Numbered from the stretch's first letter, positions 17,873-27,878 are shown. The stretch: DNA of 64,000 nt from Acidithiobacillus sp. HP-2 (GCF_015100155.1 NZ_JACKZA010000001.1:186001-250000); one strand, 5' to 3'. Notes: generated from the letters alone by a model not told the origin. Program-made: numbers and translations.

Positions 17873-18393
17873 CGCAATTTTTTTGCGCGCTCTGCAGGGC
17901 TGACAATGTCGGTCAAACGGATCCCGAATTTGTCATTCACCAGCACGACTTCGCCCTGGGCAATCAGATAACCGTTGACCAGAACATCCATGGGTTCACC
18001 AGCGAGCCTTTCCAACTCGACCACCGAACCTTGGGCAAGCTGCAACAAATTACGAATCTGAATTTTGGTTTTCCCCAATTCCACCGAAAGGGTTACTGGA
18101 ATATCCAGTATCATGTCGAGATTTTGTGCCTGGGTTCCCGTCGTTCGGGAAGCTTGCAATTCCGGCATGGACACGGGTGTTGCTGTTTTAGCGGATGCGG
18201 CTGATGCAGCATCGTCCTGCTCTGCAGTGCCACCTGCCTCTCTGGAAACAGCTTCAGAAGGATTCTTGGCCGTTGTTTCTGCAGCCTCCTGTTCGCTCAT
18301 TGCTGCTGCCCAATCGGCCATAATATCGTCTGCCTGAGCATTGTCCGCAGACTCTGTTGCAGACGCCGCCGGGGTTTTCTTTTCTTCAGCCAT
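17869..18393 (-). CDS. fliN: Flagellar motor switch protein FliN
   Basis: A 174-residue protein. The C-terminal about 80 residues form the SpoA/C-ring domain (LDMILDIPVTLSVELGKTKI then LLQLAQGSVVELERLAGEPM and NGYLIAQGEVVLVNDKFGIR). The N-terminal 95 residues are Ala/Glu-rich and probably disordered, so it is longer than the E. coli protein, as in pseudomonads. FliN forms the base of the C-ring and docks FliH. It is 3 bases after fliM. Confidence 0.96.
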   Translation of the reverse strand: MAEEKKTPAASATESADNAQADDIMADWAAAMSEQEAAETTAKNPSEAVSREAGGTAEQDDAASAASAKTATPVSMPELQASRTTGTQAQNLDMILDIPVTLSVELGKTKIQIRNLLQLAQGSVVELERLAGEPMDVLVNGYLIAQGEVVLVNDKFGIRLTDIVSPAERAKKLR

Positions 18394-18396
18394 CTT

Positions 18397-19410
18397 CTAG
18401 TTCTCCATAGCGGCTATAGCTGCATGCCCGGCAATCATTTCCGGACATAAATGTTTTTCCAACTGCACAGCAATTTTTCCGTTAGAAACCCCATAGCGTC
18501 CGGAAAAAATCGGGATTCCATCCACCTGAGCAAAAACCTCCTCGGGCATTTCTACGGGAATAATGTCTCCATCACGGAGCGCCAATAATTGCCGAAGCGT
18601 CAGTTGCGTTTGCAGAAAGTTTATTTCCATTTCCAGGGAGGCCTCCTGCATTTCATCTTGCATGGATTGTACCCAGCGTCGATCTATTTCCGAACGGTCT
18701 GCCGTTGTTCCTGCGGTCAGTTGATCGCGAACCGGTTCCACCATGCCATAAGGCAGACAGATCTCAAACGTGCCACTACCCGATTCCAGTTCAACATTAA
18801 ATGTACTGACAATAACCACTTCCGTAGGTGTAGCAATGCTGACAAATTGCGGGTTCACCTCGGAACGGGTTAGTTCCGGATTTAATTCGGTCACGGGTGT
18901 CCAGGCATTTTTAAAGTCTTTAAATGCCAGGTCCAGCAGTCGTTTAATAATTCTTTGTTCCAGAGGCGTGAACTCACGGCCCTCAATACGCGCATGAAAA
19001 CGCCCATCTCCTCCGAAATAATTATCTACCACTGCAAAAATCAGTCGTGGATCAAAAACGAACAACGCGGATCCTCGCAAGGGTTTGATTTGCACAATAT
19101 TGATATTACTGGGAACGACCAGTCTGCGTATAAATTCACTATATTTAATCAGGCGCACCGGACCCACAGAAATTTCAGCCGTACGGCGGAGAAAATTAAA
19201 CAGACTGACCCGCCAGAGTCGTGCAAAACGTTCGTTGACCACCTCCAAGGTGGGCATTCGGCCACGCACAATCCGATCCTGATTCGCCAGATCATAGGGA
19301 CGTACGCCGCCCGGATCAGGCTCAGGTTCTACTTGGGTTTCCACCTCACCATCTGACATACCCTTAAATAGGGCATCCACTTCATCCTGAGAAAGAATAT
19401 CCTGTACCAT
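18397..19410 (-). CDS. fliM: Flagellar motor switch protein FliM
   Basis: A 337-residue C-ring protein. The extreme N-terminus ILSQDEVDALF is the CheY-P docking peptide. The central CheC-like domain (about 45-230) and C-terminal SpoA domain follow. The presence of cheY and cheZ in the window fits a CheY-P-controlled switch. It follows fliK by 38 bases. Confidence 0.97.
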   Translation of the reverse strand: MVQDILSQDEVDALFKGMSDGEVETQVEPEPDPGGVRPYDLANQDRIVRGRMPTLEVVNERFARLWRVSLFNFLRRTAEISVGPVRLIKYSEFIRRLVVPSNINIVQIKPLRGSALFVFDPRLIFAVVDNYFGGDGRFHARIEGREFTPLEQRIIKRLLDLAFKDFKNAWTPVTELNPELTRSEVNPQFVSIATPTEVVIVSTFNVELESGSGTFEICLPYGMVEPVRDQLTAGTTADRSEIDRRWVQSMQDEMQEASLEMEINFLQTQLTLRQLLALRDGDIIPVEMPEEVFAQVDGIPIFSGRYGVSNGKIAVQLEKHLCPEMIAGHAAIAAMEN

Positions 19411-19448
19411 GGCGTCACCGTATATGGAGTGTCAGGACAGTGCAAGAT

Positions 19449-20759
19449 TCATGCAAAAGCATTGATCAGTCCCAAATGCACTCTGAGAATAGTGGAAGGC
19501 GCAGTACTCTCCAGCGGCTCTGTCATGGATTTGACAGTGCCTGTCGAGGCTGATCTGTTTTTGGAAAAAAACCGTCCACCGCCATCTGCACCCACATTGG
19601 CTTGACCAAGACTCATACCTGCAGCGGCAAAGCTTTGTTGCAACTGTGGGATGGCCGCACTGATGGCCTGCAGAACCTCCGGATGCGGCGATATAAAAGT
19701 CGCATTTGCCTGTCCATTAGCCTGAATATCCAAATGCACTTCCAGAGGACCTAAATGCGGCGGATTGAGTTGTAATGTTGCCTGCTGAATCCCCTGCCCT
19801 AACAGGAACTGAACCTGCTGCCCCAGAGCTTCACCCCACTGGGGATTGGCACCGACCGGAGTGGCCACAACCTGCGCAGTAGGCGTAGATGCAGCGGGTG
19901 GTAACATAATCGTGCTGGCAAGTAACGGCGCTGCACTGTTACCTGCAAGGCTGACTCCCGGATCAGAAACGGTCTTTAATAATTGCGTGGAGGGATCAGC
20001 CCAGGAATTACTGAAAGCACTTGATGCGACAGATTGCGGGCCGGTAGTGGAACTCGCAGCGAATGCCTGGGCGAGATTCTGCAGAAAATGTCCGACAATT
20101 TGCGAAGACGACCCATCTTGAATGGCCGATGACGCTACTGCAGCAGTTAATTTTCCGTCCGTACCCGGGTGATCAGCATCTGCTAACTGTAAAAGGCCCG
20201 GTTGCGAAGACCGGGGCAAAACAGACTTTACTGATACTTGTGCTGACTGATTCCTGCTGCCACCCATATGGGTGGCAGCGTTATCCTCTTCAGAAAAGTC
20301 AACAGACGAAAGCGTCTGACTGGAATCCGGCGACATGACGACAGGTAATGACAGCAACCCGCTTGGCAAATTTTCTGTCATTACAATAGATGAATTGGCT
20401 GGTTGATCTTTCGATTTTTTAGGGTCACTGTCTTTGCTAACCGTTCCATTTTGATCTCTAATATTTGACTGTGGCTGCGGCAAACTTTTGCCGCTTAAAG
20501 GTTGCAGTGAATTTGCCGCGTCCGCCTGCGTGGTTTCAGCAGAGGATTGTGAATGTCTACTCGGGTTCGCACCGGTATCGTGCTGCTGGTGCTCTGGTGA
20601 CTTTTGCGGCGGCGTTTCCCGTGTTTGTTGCTTTGCCATGACTGCAGCAAATTTTATACTGTCGGGCTTTTCATTACCTGCTGGCGCACCGACCTTGCCC
20701 ACTGGGTTTGGGGCAAGGCTTGATGAAGACACAGGGTTGACGATGCTTGCCGCTGCCAT
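19449..20759 (-). CDS. fliK: Flagellar hook-length control protein FliK
   Basis: A 436-residue secreted ruler. The first 300 residues are low-complexity, rich in Ser, Gln, Ala and Pro. The C-terminal domain has the Flg_hook signature (WGEALGQQVQFLLGQGIQQA then TLQLNPPHLGPLEVHLDIQ). It signals FlhB to switch export when the hook is complete. It lies where fliJ-fliK-fliM is expected, with fliL missing from this position. A sigma-54 element sits about 40 bases upstream. Confidence 0.9.
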   Translation of the reverse strand: MAAASIVNPVSSSSLAPNPVGKVGAPAGNEKPDSIKFAAVMAKQQTRETPPQKSPEHQQHDTGANPSRHSQSSAETTQADAANSLQPLSGKSLPQPQSNIRDQNGTVSKDSDPKKSKDQPANSSIVMTENLPSGLLSLPVVMSPDSSQTLSSVDFSEEDNAATHMGGSRNQSAQVSVKSVLPRSSQPGLLQLADADHPGTDGKLTAAVASSAIQDGSSSQIVGHFLQNLAQAFAASSTTGPQSVASSAFSNSWADPSTQLLKTVSDPGVSLAGNSAAPLLASTIMLPPAASTPTAQVVATPVGANPQWGEALGQQVQFLLGQGIQQATLQLNPPHLGPLEVHLDIQANGQANATFISPHPEVLQAISAAIPQLQQSFAAAGMSLGQANVGADGGGRFFSKNRSASTGTVKSMTEPLESTAPSTILRVHLGLINAFA

Positions 20760-20799
20760 CCGGATAAATCCTCAGCTTAAAAATATCAGACAGTACCTA

Positions 20800-20815
20800 A
20801 GCAAATTCCACACCA
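20800..20815 (-). promoter_or_regulatory. Probable internal sigma-54 promoter before fliK
   Basis: TGGTGTGGAATTTGCT keeps GG and GC at the 10-base separation and an intact TTGCT. The -24 half is weaker (TGGTGTG against TGGCACG). It lies just after the fliJ stop in a 58-base gap, 41 bases before the fliK ATG. Confidence 0.5.
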
Positions 20816-20817
20816 GC

Positions 20818-21261
20818 TTATTGACAACCGGGGCGACGATTCGCCCATTCATCCAGTTCTTTCTGAATTTTGCGCAATTCCAGCTCATGTTGTTCTATCT
20901 CGATACGCCGTGCCAAAGCGGCAAAGCCTTTTTCCTGCACACGGGCAGAAGCCCATTCAGATTGGATTTGTGCCACGCTTTGCTGTTGACGTAGGGCATT
21001 TTCCTTCTGAATCTGCAGGACCTGATCCAGTTGATGAATAAAATTGCGGGTATCCAGAGCCTGCACACCGAGGATGCCCGAGGTCTCGGCTGCAATCGCC
21101 TGATTTCGATACTGCTGCAGATAATTTTCCAGGAGTTGCAACTTCTGCTGCACTTCACTCAGTAAACTTCGCTGCTTCCCCAGACGAACAGCAATTTCTT
21201 TCTGTCTTTTATCAGCGTCCTCCCGCAAAAATAACAAGACGTTCTGGCGGCTCATCATCAA
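20818..21261 (-). CDS. fliJ: Flagellar export protein FliJ
   Basis: A 147-residue almost entirely coiled-coil protein (KRQKEIAVRLGKQRSLLSEV and further heptads), as expected for the FliJ stalk that inserts in the FliI hexamer. It starts 3 bases after fliI. Assignment rests on position plus coiled-coil character and size. Confidence 0.88.
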   Translation of the reverse strand: MMMSRQNVLLFLREDADKRQKEIAVRLGKQRSLLSEVQQKLQLLENYLQQYRNQAIAAETSGILGVQALDTRNFIHQLDQVLQIQKENALRQQQSVAQIQSEWASARVQEKGFAALARRIEIEQHELELRKIQKELDEWANRRPGCQ

Positions 21262-21264
21262 TAA

Positions 21265-22632
21265 CTACCCCTCTTCCATATACGTTGCCATGATCTGCGC
21301 CAATTGCTCCTGACTGCTCTGCAAAGGCACGGACTGCTGCTGATTCTGGCGGAGAAATCCCAGAATCGCCGGATAAGCACGTACTGCCTGGTCCAGCAAT
21401 GGATCCATGCCCGGTGTATACGCGCCTACCGCAATCAGATCCTGATGTTCCCGATAACGACCATAGAGACGTTTTAGACGATGCAACTGATTGATCTGAT
21501 TAGAAGACACAATGTTGGGCATGACCCGGCTGATGGATGCTTCCAGATCAATGGCCGGATAATGGCCCTGTTCCGCCAGACTGCGCGACAAAACCAGATG
21601 CCCGTCAAGAACTGCCCGGGCGTTGTCGGCAATAGGGTCTTGTTGATCATCCCCTTCCATCAAAACGGTATAGAAAGCCGTAATACTCCCGCCGCCCACT
21701 GGACCGTTACCCGCCCGTTCCACCAGTGCTGGCAGCCGTGCAAAAACGGAAGGTGGATAACCGCGAACAGCGGGTGGTTCGCCTACTGCCAGCGCAATTT
21801 CTCTTTGGGCCATGGCATAGCGGGTCAATGAGTCCATCAGCAATAACACATGCTTTCCCTGACTACGAAAATATTCGGCTATGGCTGTGGCCAGATGCGC
21901 CCCACGAATCCGGGTCAACGCCGGAACATCAGCAGGCGCTGCGACCACTACAGCGCGACGCAATCCCTGCGCGCCAAGAATATCTTCTATAAATTCCTTG
22001 ACTTCACGACCACGTTCACCAATCAGCCCCACCACAATCACGTCAGCATCGGTGTTTCGCGCCATCATACCCAACAAAACACTTTTGCCGACACCACTCC
22101 CGGCAAAAAGCCCCATACGCGCGCCGCGACCAATGGTAAACAAGGCATTAATGGCGCGCACCCCAACATCCAGGGGGCGTTTAACCGGGGCACGCTGCAT
22201 AGGGTTGATATTGACACCCAACAGAGGCACACGGATGAGTCCTGACACCGGACCAAGGCCATCCAGAAACTGACCCTGCCCATCCACTACACGACCCAGG
22301 AGACGTTCGCTGACACTCGCCTGTGCTTCCCCGGACAAGGGTTGTACCCGGGCACCCGGCCTGACTCCGTGCAAATCACCAGCAGCCATCAACTGCAGCT
22401 TTTCATTGTGAAAACCGACCACTTCGGCATCAATACCGCGTTGATTACTGGCTTCCACCCGGCAGCGGGTACCGACACTCACATCAAACCCTTCTGCTTC
22501 CAGAACCAGCCCCACCATACGCACCAAGCGGCCGCTGGGCAGCAAGGCGGGGAATGTTTCAGGTAATCTTTGCGTATAATGATTCAGGGTATCTCCCCAC
22601 AATTTTTGACGATCAGCAAAGCGCAACATCAT
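21265..22632 (-). CDS. fliI: Flagellum-specific export ATPase FliI
   Basis: A 455-residue F1-beta-like ATPase that primes substrate unfolding at the export gate. It has Walker A FAGSGVGKSVLLGMMARN, the GLIGERGREVKEFIED segment and Walker B VLLLMDSLTRYAMAQREIAL. The N-terminal hexamerisation domain is complete. It overlaps fliH by four bases. Confidence 0.97.
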   Translation of the reverse strand: MMLRFADRQKLWGDTLNHYTQRLPETFPALLPSGRLVRMVGLVLEAEGFDVSVGTRCRVEASNQRGIDAEVVGFHNEKLQLMAAGDLHGVRPGARVQPLSGEAQASVSERLLGRVVDGQGQFLDGLGPVSGLIRVPLLGVNINPMQRAPVKRPLDVGVRAINALFTIGRGARMGLFAGSGVGKSVLLGMMARNTDADVIVVGLIGERGREVKEFIEDILGAQGLRRAVVVAAPADVPALTRIRGAHLATAIAEYFRSQGKHVLLLMDSLTRYAMAQREIALAVGEPPAVRGYPPSVFARLPALVERAGNGPVGGGSITAFYTVLMEGDDQQDPIADNARAVLDGHLVLSRSLAEQGHYPAIDLEASISRVMPNIVSSNQINQLHRLKRLYGRYREHQDLIAVGAYTPGMDPLLDQAVRAYPAILGFLRQNQQQSVPLQSSQEQLAQIMATYMEEG

Positions 22633-23381
22633 ACCGAAAGCTCACCAAATAAGCGTTCAAGGACGGCACGCCAGCGATTTTCCAGACGCAAATCAAGCTG
22701 AGTGGCGGCATGATCCAGATCCCGATCCTGCCAACGGCGGTCGGGTCTGGCCGCATTATCATCCAGACCCGCAGAAACCAGGACGCCACCCCGTTCGATT
22801 TGGGCATCAGCAAGCAGATCCACTCCCTGGTCGGCAAGTTCGGGCATGAGACGCTGCAGCATATCCATATCATCAGGATGCAAACGGATAACGGGGTTGA
22901 CACTCCGCAGTGGTACCGCACGCAACGCTTCCTTCAACAAGGGTAACAAAACTTGCGGGCGCAGCCGCAATTCTTGACGAATAACCTGGCGGGCGATTTC
23001 CAGAGACAGCGCCAGCAAAGATTGCTCAACACTCGTATCCAGGGCTTGTAAGGGCGAAAAAAGACCGGAAAGAATATCCTGCAAAGAACGTCTTTCAGCT
23101 TCTGCGCGGGCCAGCCCCTCTTGATAGCCTTCGGCCCGCCCTTCTTTATAACCCTGCTGGTAACCCTGTTCATGCCCTTTCTGCTCACTTTCCGCATAAA
23201 TGGCCTGCAGTTGTTCGGCAGTTGGTAAAGCGATGGCGGCAGCAGAAAGGGTTTCGCCCTCTTCTAGGGACGACCCTGTATCACCTTGGGAACCTGGTGA
23301 AAAATTTTTGACCTCCGGCAATTGCCAGCGCTGTACCTGAGCACTGCTGTCTCCGGAGATGATCTCCGCACGCTTGTTCAC
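22629..23381 (-). CDS. fliH: Flagellar export regulator FliH
   Basis: The frame carries a FliH C-terminal domain (QVLLPLLKEALRAVPLRSVN then IRLHPDDMDMLQRLMPELAD) preceded by a helix with the family's GxxxG run (GHEQGYQQGYKEGRAEGYQE). FliH is the FliI stator-like partner and links it to FliN. The frame is open back into fliG (to 23447), but GTG at 23381 (VNKRAEIISG) is the better start: it follows the fliG stop. That gives 250 residues. The start is uncertain because no strong ribosome site is visible. Confidence 0.9.
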   Translation of the reverse strand: MNKRAEIISGDSSAQVQRWQLPEVKNFSPGSQGDTGSSLEEGETLSAAAIALPTAEQLQAIYAESEQKGHEQGYQQGYKEGRAEGYQEGLARAEAERRSLQDILSGLFSPLQALDTSVEQSLLALSLEIARQVIRQELRLRPQVLLPLLKEALRAVPLRSVNPVIRLHPDDMDMLQRLMPELADQGVDLLADAQIERGGVLVSAGLDDNAARPDRRWQDRDLDHAATQLDLRLENRWRAVLERLFGELSV

Positions 23382-23394
23382 AAGGACTGCCCAA

Positions 23395-24405
23395 TCACAA
23401 CATGGCCTCGCTACTGCCACCACCCAGACTGAGCTGACCAGCGGCATCCAGTCGTGTAGCTATCTGCAAAATCGCCTTCTGACTGCTTTCCACCTCACTG
23501 ACCCGCACCGGACCTTTTGCCTCCAGATCATCGCGCATCATTTCTGCCGCACGTTTGGACATGTTGGCAAAGAATTTTTCGCGCAAGGCGGCATTGGCAC
23601 CCTTCAGTGCTGTCACAAAACCGTCCGAGGGTATTTCACGCAGTAACACCTGCATGCTGCGGTCATCCAGCTTGATCAGGTCGTCAAAGACAAACATTTT
23701 CTCCTGGACCTTGTCAGCCAACTCATCGTCGGTCTCACGCATGTTGTCGAGAATACTGGATGAAAGACTGGTTTCCAGCCGGTTCAGAACGTCAGCTGCC
23801 GCTTTTGGTCCACCCAGGCTGGCTACCTGCAGACTTTGCGCTTCACCGGAAATTTGTTCCTCCAGAATTTCATTCAACTCGCGAATGGCAGCAGGCTGCA
23901 CGGTTTCCAGGCTGGCCAGACGCATCATGGCTTCACTGACCAGGCGATCAGGAAGATGATGAATGACCTCTCCCGTCTGCTCCGGCTCCATATAGGCAAA
24001 AATCATGGCAACCACCTGGGGATGCTCCAGTTTGATCAAGTCGGCTATGGAACGGGCATCCATCCATTTCAGATTTTCCAGACCACTGGCATCACCACCA
24101 TGAAGAATCCGATCAATCAGACTACCCGCTTTATCCGCACCCAGAGCCTTGGTCAACATGGCCCGTATATACTGGTCACTACCCACGCCCAATGAAGTCT
24201 GGCGCTCCAGTCGGGAGCGAAAATCCGAAAGAACTAGCTGTACCTGGTCCGTGGAAATGTGCGACATCCGGGCCATTGCCGCACCGAGCTTCTGCACTTC
24301 TCGCGGTCCCAGATGGCGCATGACTTCAGCAGCTTCATCCTCACCGAGACTCAACAAAAGAATGGCACTACGATCCATGCCACTGAGATCTTCACTCGTG
24401 CTCAT
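23395..24405 (-). CDS. fliG: Flagellar motor switch protein FliG
   Basis: A 336-residue C-ring protein that contacts the stators. The N-terminal domain begins SGMDRSAILLLSLGEDEAAE; the middle domain has VAMIFAYMEPEQTGEVIHHL (EHPQ motif just before); the C-terminal torque helix region has FDDLIKLDDRSMQVLLREI with alternating charges. The start at 24405 overlaps the fliF end by 14 bases. A longer in-frame extension back to 24579 lies within fliF and does not look like protein. Confidence 0.96.
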   Translation of the reverse strand: MSTSEDLSGMDRSAILLLSLGEDEAAEVMRHLGPREVQKLGAAMARMSHISTDQVQLVLSDFRSRLERQTSLGVGSDQYIRAMLTKALGADKAGSLIDRILHGGDASGLENLKWMDARSIADLIKLEHPQVVAMIFAYMEPEQTGEVIHHLPDRLVSEAMMRLASLETVQPAAIRELNEILEEQISGEAQSLQVASLGGPKAAADVLNRLETSLSSSILDNMRETDDELADKVQEKMFVFDDLIKLDDRSMQVLLREIPSDGFVTALKGANAALREKFFANMSKRAAEMMRDDLEAKGPVRVSEVESSQKAILQIATRLDAAGQLSLGGGSSEAML

Positions 24406-26098
24406 TAGACAACCATTCTTTGACAACCTGCGCTGCTCTGGCAGGGTCTTGCATGACCAGCTGCCGGGAGACATACAAATCGGTTTCCAGGGGATTACCG
24501 GGAATGTTGACCTGCTCGCGAATGACTTCAGCATTAGCCATTGCTGCTGCTGATTCTGGAGAGGCAGCCCGCGCCTCATTCACGGATTTGTCTCCAGTTT
24601 CCATATCCGCACTCTCCATGCTTGGTTCCTGGCGCGCACGGCGTTTTAAAAGCGGGCGGACAACACCAAAATAGAGGAGTAATGCCACAAAAAGAATGAC
24701 CAGATAACGCAGCCCGCTGTTCAGGAGATTCAGGAACCAGGACTGCTGCCACCAGGGCAATGCGCTTGCCGCTGACTGGGTAGTGAAAGGCATATTGACG
24801 ACCTTGACCGTATCGCCCCGCCTGGCATTATAACCAATGGCATCTTCCACCAGCTGCTGGATTTGCGCCAATTGCGCCGCCGATAAAGGTTTTGCCTTGA
24901 CGACACCCAGAGAACTTTCGGAAGCCTGATCATCGACGAGCACTGCCACAGACAGGCGTTTAACGGTTCCCACCGGCAGAACCGTGTGCACAACAGTCTT
25001 GTCCACATCGTAGTTGGTGGTCGAATCCGTACTGCTTTCGGTAGGCGCCAGCATTTTCAGCGTAGGGGCCAGAGCAATAAGCGCCCCGGGTGACAAATTG
25101 GAAGCCACCGGCGCAACCAAGGGAGCTACCGCCACTCCGGGAGGCGTGTTGGAGAGCGCTCCAGGAACTCCGTAAGGCCCGGAACCACCGGTTCCAGAAG
25201 TATTGTGGGTCTGCTGGCTGAGAATCTGACCTTTACCATAACTCACCGAACTGCTTTCACTTTTGGCGAAATCAATATCCGCCGATACGGCTACGCGCAC
25301 GCCTTTGGCACCGACAATAGGGGTCAGAATAGCCTGAATACGTTTTTCGTATTGCTGGTCCACGCTACGCTGGTAAGCCAGCTGGGAAGGCTGTAATCCG
25401 TTATCCGCATTGCCACGGGTGCTCAGCATATTGCCGTGCTGATCCACTACCGTAACATTTTTATCCAACAGCCCCGGCACGCTGGCAGCAACCAGATGAA
25501 CAATGCCGGCCACCTGAGCCCCGCTGAGTTCGCGACCGGGATACAGGTTCAGCATCACCGAAGCCGTGGGTTTTTCCTGCTCGCTCAGGAATACCGAGGG
25601 CTTGGGCATGGCCAGATGTACTTTGGCACCTTCCACAGAACTGAGGGATGCAATGGTTCTTTCCAGAGAACCTTCCAAAGCACGCTGGTAATTCACGTGC
25701 TCCACAAAATCACTGGTACCCATGGGTTCATGGTCCAGAATGGCGAAACCCACACCGGCACCTTTGGGTAACCCGTCTGCGGCCAATTTCATGCGGGTCG
25801 CATAAACCTGATTGGCAGGCACAGAAATCACTGCACCACCATCGCCAATTTGGTAGGGCACATTCAGCTTCTGTAACTCGGCAATCACCTGCCCACCATC
25901 ACGATCCGAAAGATTGGTGTACAGCACCTTGTACGAAGTGCTTCCATTCATGAAAATTACGGCAATCAGAACGGCAAGCACAGCAGCCAAAGCTACCAAC
26001 ACGCCCAGACGGCGATTCGGCGGCAGATCCTGCCAGCGTCGCTGCACTTGTGCTGCTCCGCCCGCCAGGTTGAGATTCCTAGCGGTTTCAGTCGCCAT
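24392..26098 (-). CDS. fliF: Flagellar MS-ring protein FliF
   Basis: A 568-residue inner-membrane ring protein with two membrane helices (about 31-50, LGVLVALAAVLAVLIAVIFM; and about 455-475). Two ring-building motifs (KVLYTNLSDRDGGQVIAELQ and VEGAKVHLAMPKPSVF) are visible, and the C-terminal FliG-binding tail ends VVKEWLSNEHE. A Gly/Pro-rich loop interrupts the periplasmic part (about 295-330). It follows fliE by 36 bases. Confidence 0.97.
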   Translation of the reverse strand: MATETARNLNLAGGAAQVQRRWQDLPPNRRLGVLVALAAVLAVLIAVIFMNGSTSYKVLYTNLSDRDGGQVIAELQKLNVPYQIGDGGAVISVPANQVYATRMKLAADGLPKGAGVGFAILDHEPMGTSDFVEHVNYQRALEGSLERTIASLSSVEGAKVHLAMPKPSVFLSEQEKPTASVMLNLYPGRELSGAQVAGIVHLVAASVPGLLDKNVTVVDQHGNMLSTRGNADNGLQPSQLAYQRSVDQQYEKRIQAILTPIVGAKGVRVAVSADIDFAKSESSSVSYGKGQILSQQTHNTSGTGGSGPYGVPGALSNTPPGVAVAPLVAPVASNLSPGALIALAPTLKMLAPTESSTDSTTNYDVDKTVVHTVLPVGTVKRLSVAVLVDDQASESSLGVVKAKPLSAAQLAQIQQLVEDAIGYNARRGDTVKVVNMPFTTQSAASALPWWQQSWFLNLLNSGLRYLVILFVALLLYFGVVRPLLKRRARQEPSMESADMETGDKSVNEARAASPESAAAMANAEVIREQVNIPGNPLETDLYVSRQLVMQDPARAAQVVKEWLSNEHE

Positions 26099-26134
26099 CA
26101 GCAGAATCTACGCAAGTGCTAGAAACGCATGGAA

Positions 26135-26458
26135 TCATGCCTGTATATTCATGATGTCCTGATACGCAGAAACCAGCTTGTTGCGCACCTGAAGCATGGT
26201 CTGAAAGGAAAGATCCGCTTTTTGCGAAGCAACCATCACCTGACTGAGACCGACCGATTTGTCGCCACTGGAAAAATCCGACTGCAGTGCATTCGCCTGA
26301 CTTTGTTGATGATTGACCGACCCAACCATGCTTTTCAGGGTGTTGGCAAAGTCATCCGGACCGGCAGTGGATTTATCCGGCACTTTGACACCCTGTGCCT
26401 GATCGGCCAGAGCGCGCAACTGCGTCATCAAGGAATCCAGGGAATCTACACTACTCAT
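26135..26458 (-). CDS. fliE: Flagellar hook-basal body protein FliE
   Basis: A 107-residue MS-ring/rod junction protein, first substrate of the export system. The C-terminal family motif VGLSQVMVASQKADLSFQTM then LQVRNKLVSAYQDIMNIQ is exact. It is the first gene of the long fliE-to-motC operon and is directly preceded by a sigma-54 promoter. Confidence 0.96.
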   Translation of the reverse strand: MSSVDSLDSLMTQLRALADQAQGVKVPDKSTAGPDDFANTLKSMVGSVNHQQSQANALQSDFSSGDKSVGLSQVMVASQKADLSFQTMLQVRNKLVSAYQDIMNIQA

Positions 26459-26494
26459 GGTCGCACCTTTCGTTCACTCTTCCTGAAAACTACA

Positions 26495-26510
26495 AGCAAT
26501 ATCCGAGCCA
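26495..26510 (-). promoter_or_regulatory. Sigma-54 promoter of the fliE superoperon
   Basis: TGGCTCGGATATTGCT differs from the consensus TGGCACG-N4-TTGCW at one position. It is 36 bases upstream of the fliE ATG and downstream of the fleR stop, in a 55-base gap. Confidence 0.88.
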
Positions 26511-26513
26511 GTT

Positions 26514-27878
26514 TTATCCCAACTCATAACCAGCTTCCCGAAAGCGCTGGATTTTGTGACGCAAGGTCCTGGGACTAATGCCTAAACGCTCTGCAGCCAG
26601 AGCCCTTGAACCGCGACTTTGGCCCAAGGCCAAGGCAATGGCTTCACGTTCATGATGCGCACGCAGATCATCCAGGGCCACAACGGGGCCTGCTGTTTCC
26701 TCCACAAATGCATTACCCGCCTCAGGCAAAGGTATGCTTGCAGACGATCCCTGTAAACCCAGATCATTTACCTGAATGTCACTTTCTACCGAGAGAATGA
26801 GCGCACGTTGCAGGGCATTTTCCAGTTCGCGCACGTTGCCGGGCCATTCATAAAAGTAGAGCTGCTGTTTTGCTGCCATACTGAGCCCTTTTACGGGAAG
26901 CCCCATCTGCTGACAGTGCCGTTTTAACAAATGCTCGGAAAGCGGGAGAATATCCGCCTGGCGTTCGCGCAATGGTGGAATCTGTATAGGAAAAACCTGT
27001 AGACGATAATACAGGTCTTCCCGCAGAACGCCTTCCGCTACGGCCTGGCGCAAATCCCGATTACTGGTGGCAATCAGACGAATATTGAGGGGAATGGTCT
27101 GCTTGCCGCCGACCCGCTCCAGCTCACGCTCCTGCAGCACCCGCAGTAACTTGGCCTGCAATTGAACAGGCATTTCTGTCACTTCATCAAGCAGTAACGT
27201 ACCGCCTTGGGCCTGCTCGAACTTCCCTGCGCTACTCTGCGCCGCACCCGTAAATGCCCCCTTTTCATGCCCAAACAAAGTGGCTTCGAGAAGGCTTTCC
27301 GGAATGGCTGCACAATTGACAGCAACAAATGGCCCCGCCTGACGACGGCTTTGCTGGTGGATATAACGTGCCAACACTTCTTTTCCAACACCGCTTTCGC
27401 CCATCAGCAGCACAGTGGCGTCCGTGGAAGCCACCTTTTTCGCCATTTCCAGCGTTGCCAACATGGCCGGAGACTGCGCCACAGGTCCTTGGCTATCGGC
27501 TGGCAAATGTGGAAGCGCAAATTTACGCAGCTTTTCCAGCAGAACATCTACCGTAAAGGGTTTCACCACATAATCTACCGCACCATTTTGCAAAGCCTGC
27601 ACCGCCTCGGAAATCGTACCCCAGGCGGTCATCATCAATACTGGCGGTGCATCATGTTGTACGCTCAAGGTTTTCAAAAGGGTATAACCATCCATAGGAC
27701 GCATCTGCACATCACTGACCACCAGATCAAAAGACGTCGCCGCCAGCAGGCGCAATGCAGCCGTGCCATCTTCGGCCCATTGCACCCGATAGCCTTGATC
27801 ATCCAGCGCCTCCTGCAAGGCTTCAGCCAGATATTCATCATCTTCAACCAGTAAAATACGGGCATGGTACTGCTCCAT
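26514..27878 (-). CDS. fleR: Sigma-54-dependent response regulator FleR
   Basis: A 454-residue NtrC-class regulator. The receiver (1-115) has the phosphoacceptor in DLVVSDVQM. The AAA+ domain (about 130-370) has Walker A GESGVGKEVLA and an intact GAFTGA sigma-54 loop. The C-terminal Fis-type helix-turn-helix reads ALAAERLGISPRTLRHKIQR. It pairs with FleS, the preceding gene, to activate basal-body and hook genes. GGAGTAGGAAGC before ATG 27878 fixes the start. Confidence 0.94.
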   Translation of the reverse strand: MEQYHARILLVEDDEYLAEALQEALDDQGYRVQWAEDGTAALRLLAATSFDLVVSDVQMRPMDGYTLLKTLSVQHDAPPVLMMTAWGTISEAVQALQNGAVDYVVKPFTVDVLLEKLRKFALPHLPADSQGPVAQSPAMLATLEMAKKVASTDATVLLMGESGVGKEVLARYIHQQSRRQAGPFVAVNCAAIPESLLEATLFGHEKGAFTGAAQSSAGKFEQAQGGTLLLDEVTEMPVQLQAKLLRVLQERELERVGGKQTIPLNIRLIATSNRDLRQAVAEGVLREDLYYRLQVFPIQIPPLRERQADILPLSEHLLKRHCQQMGLPVKGLSMAAKQQLYFYEWPGNVRELENALQRALILSVESDIQVNDLGLQGSSASIPLPEAGNAFVEETAGPVVALDDLRAHHEREAIALALGQSRGSRALAAERLGISPRTLRHKIQRFREAGYELG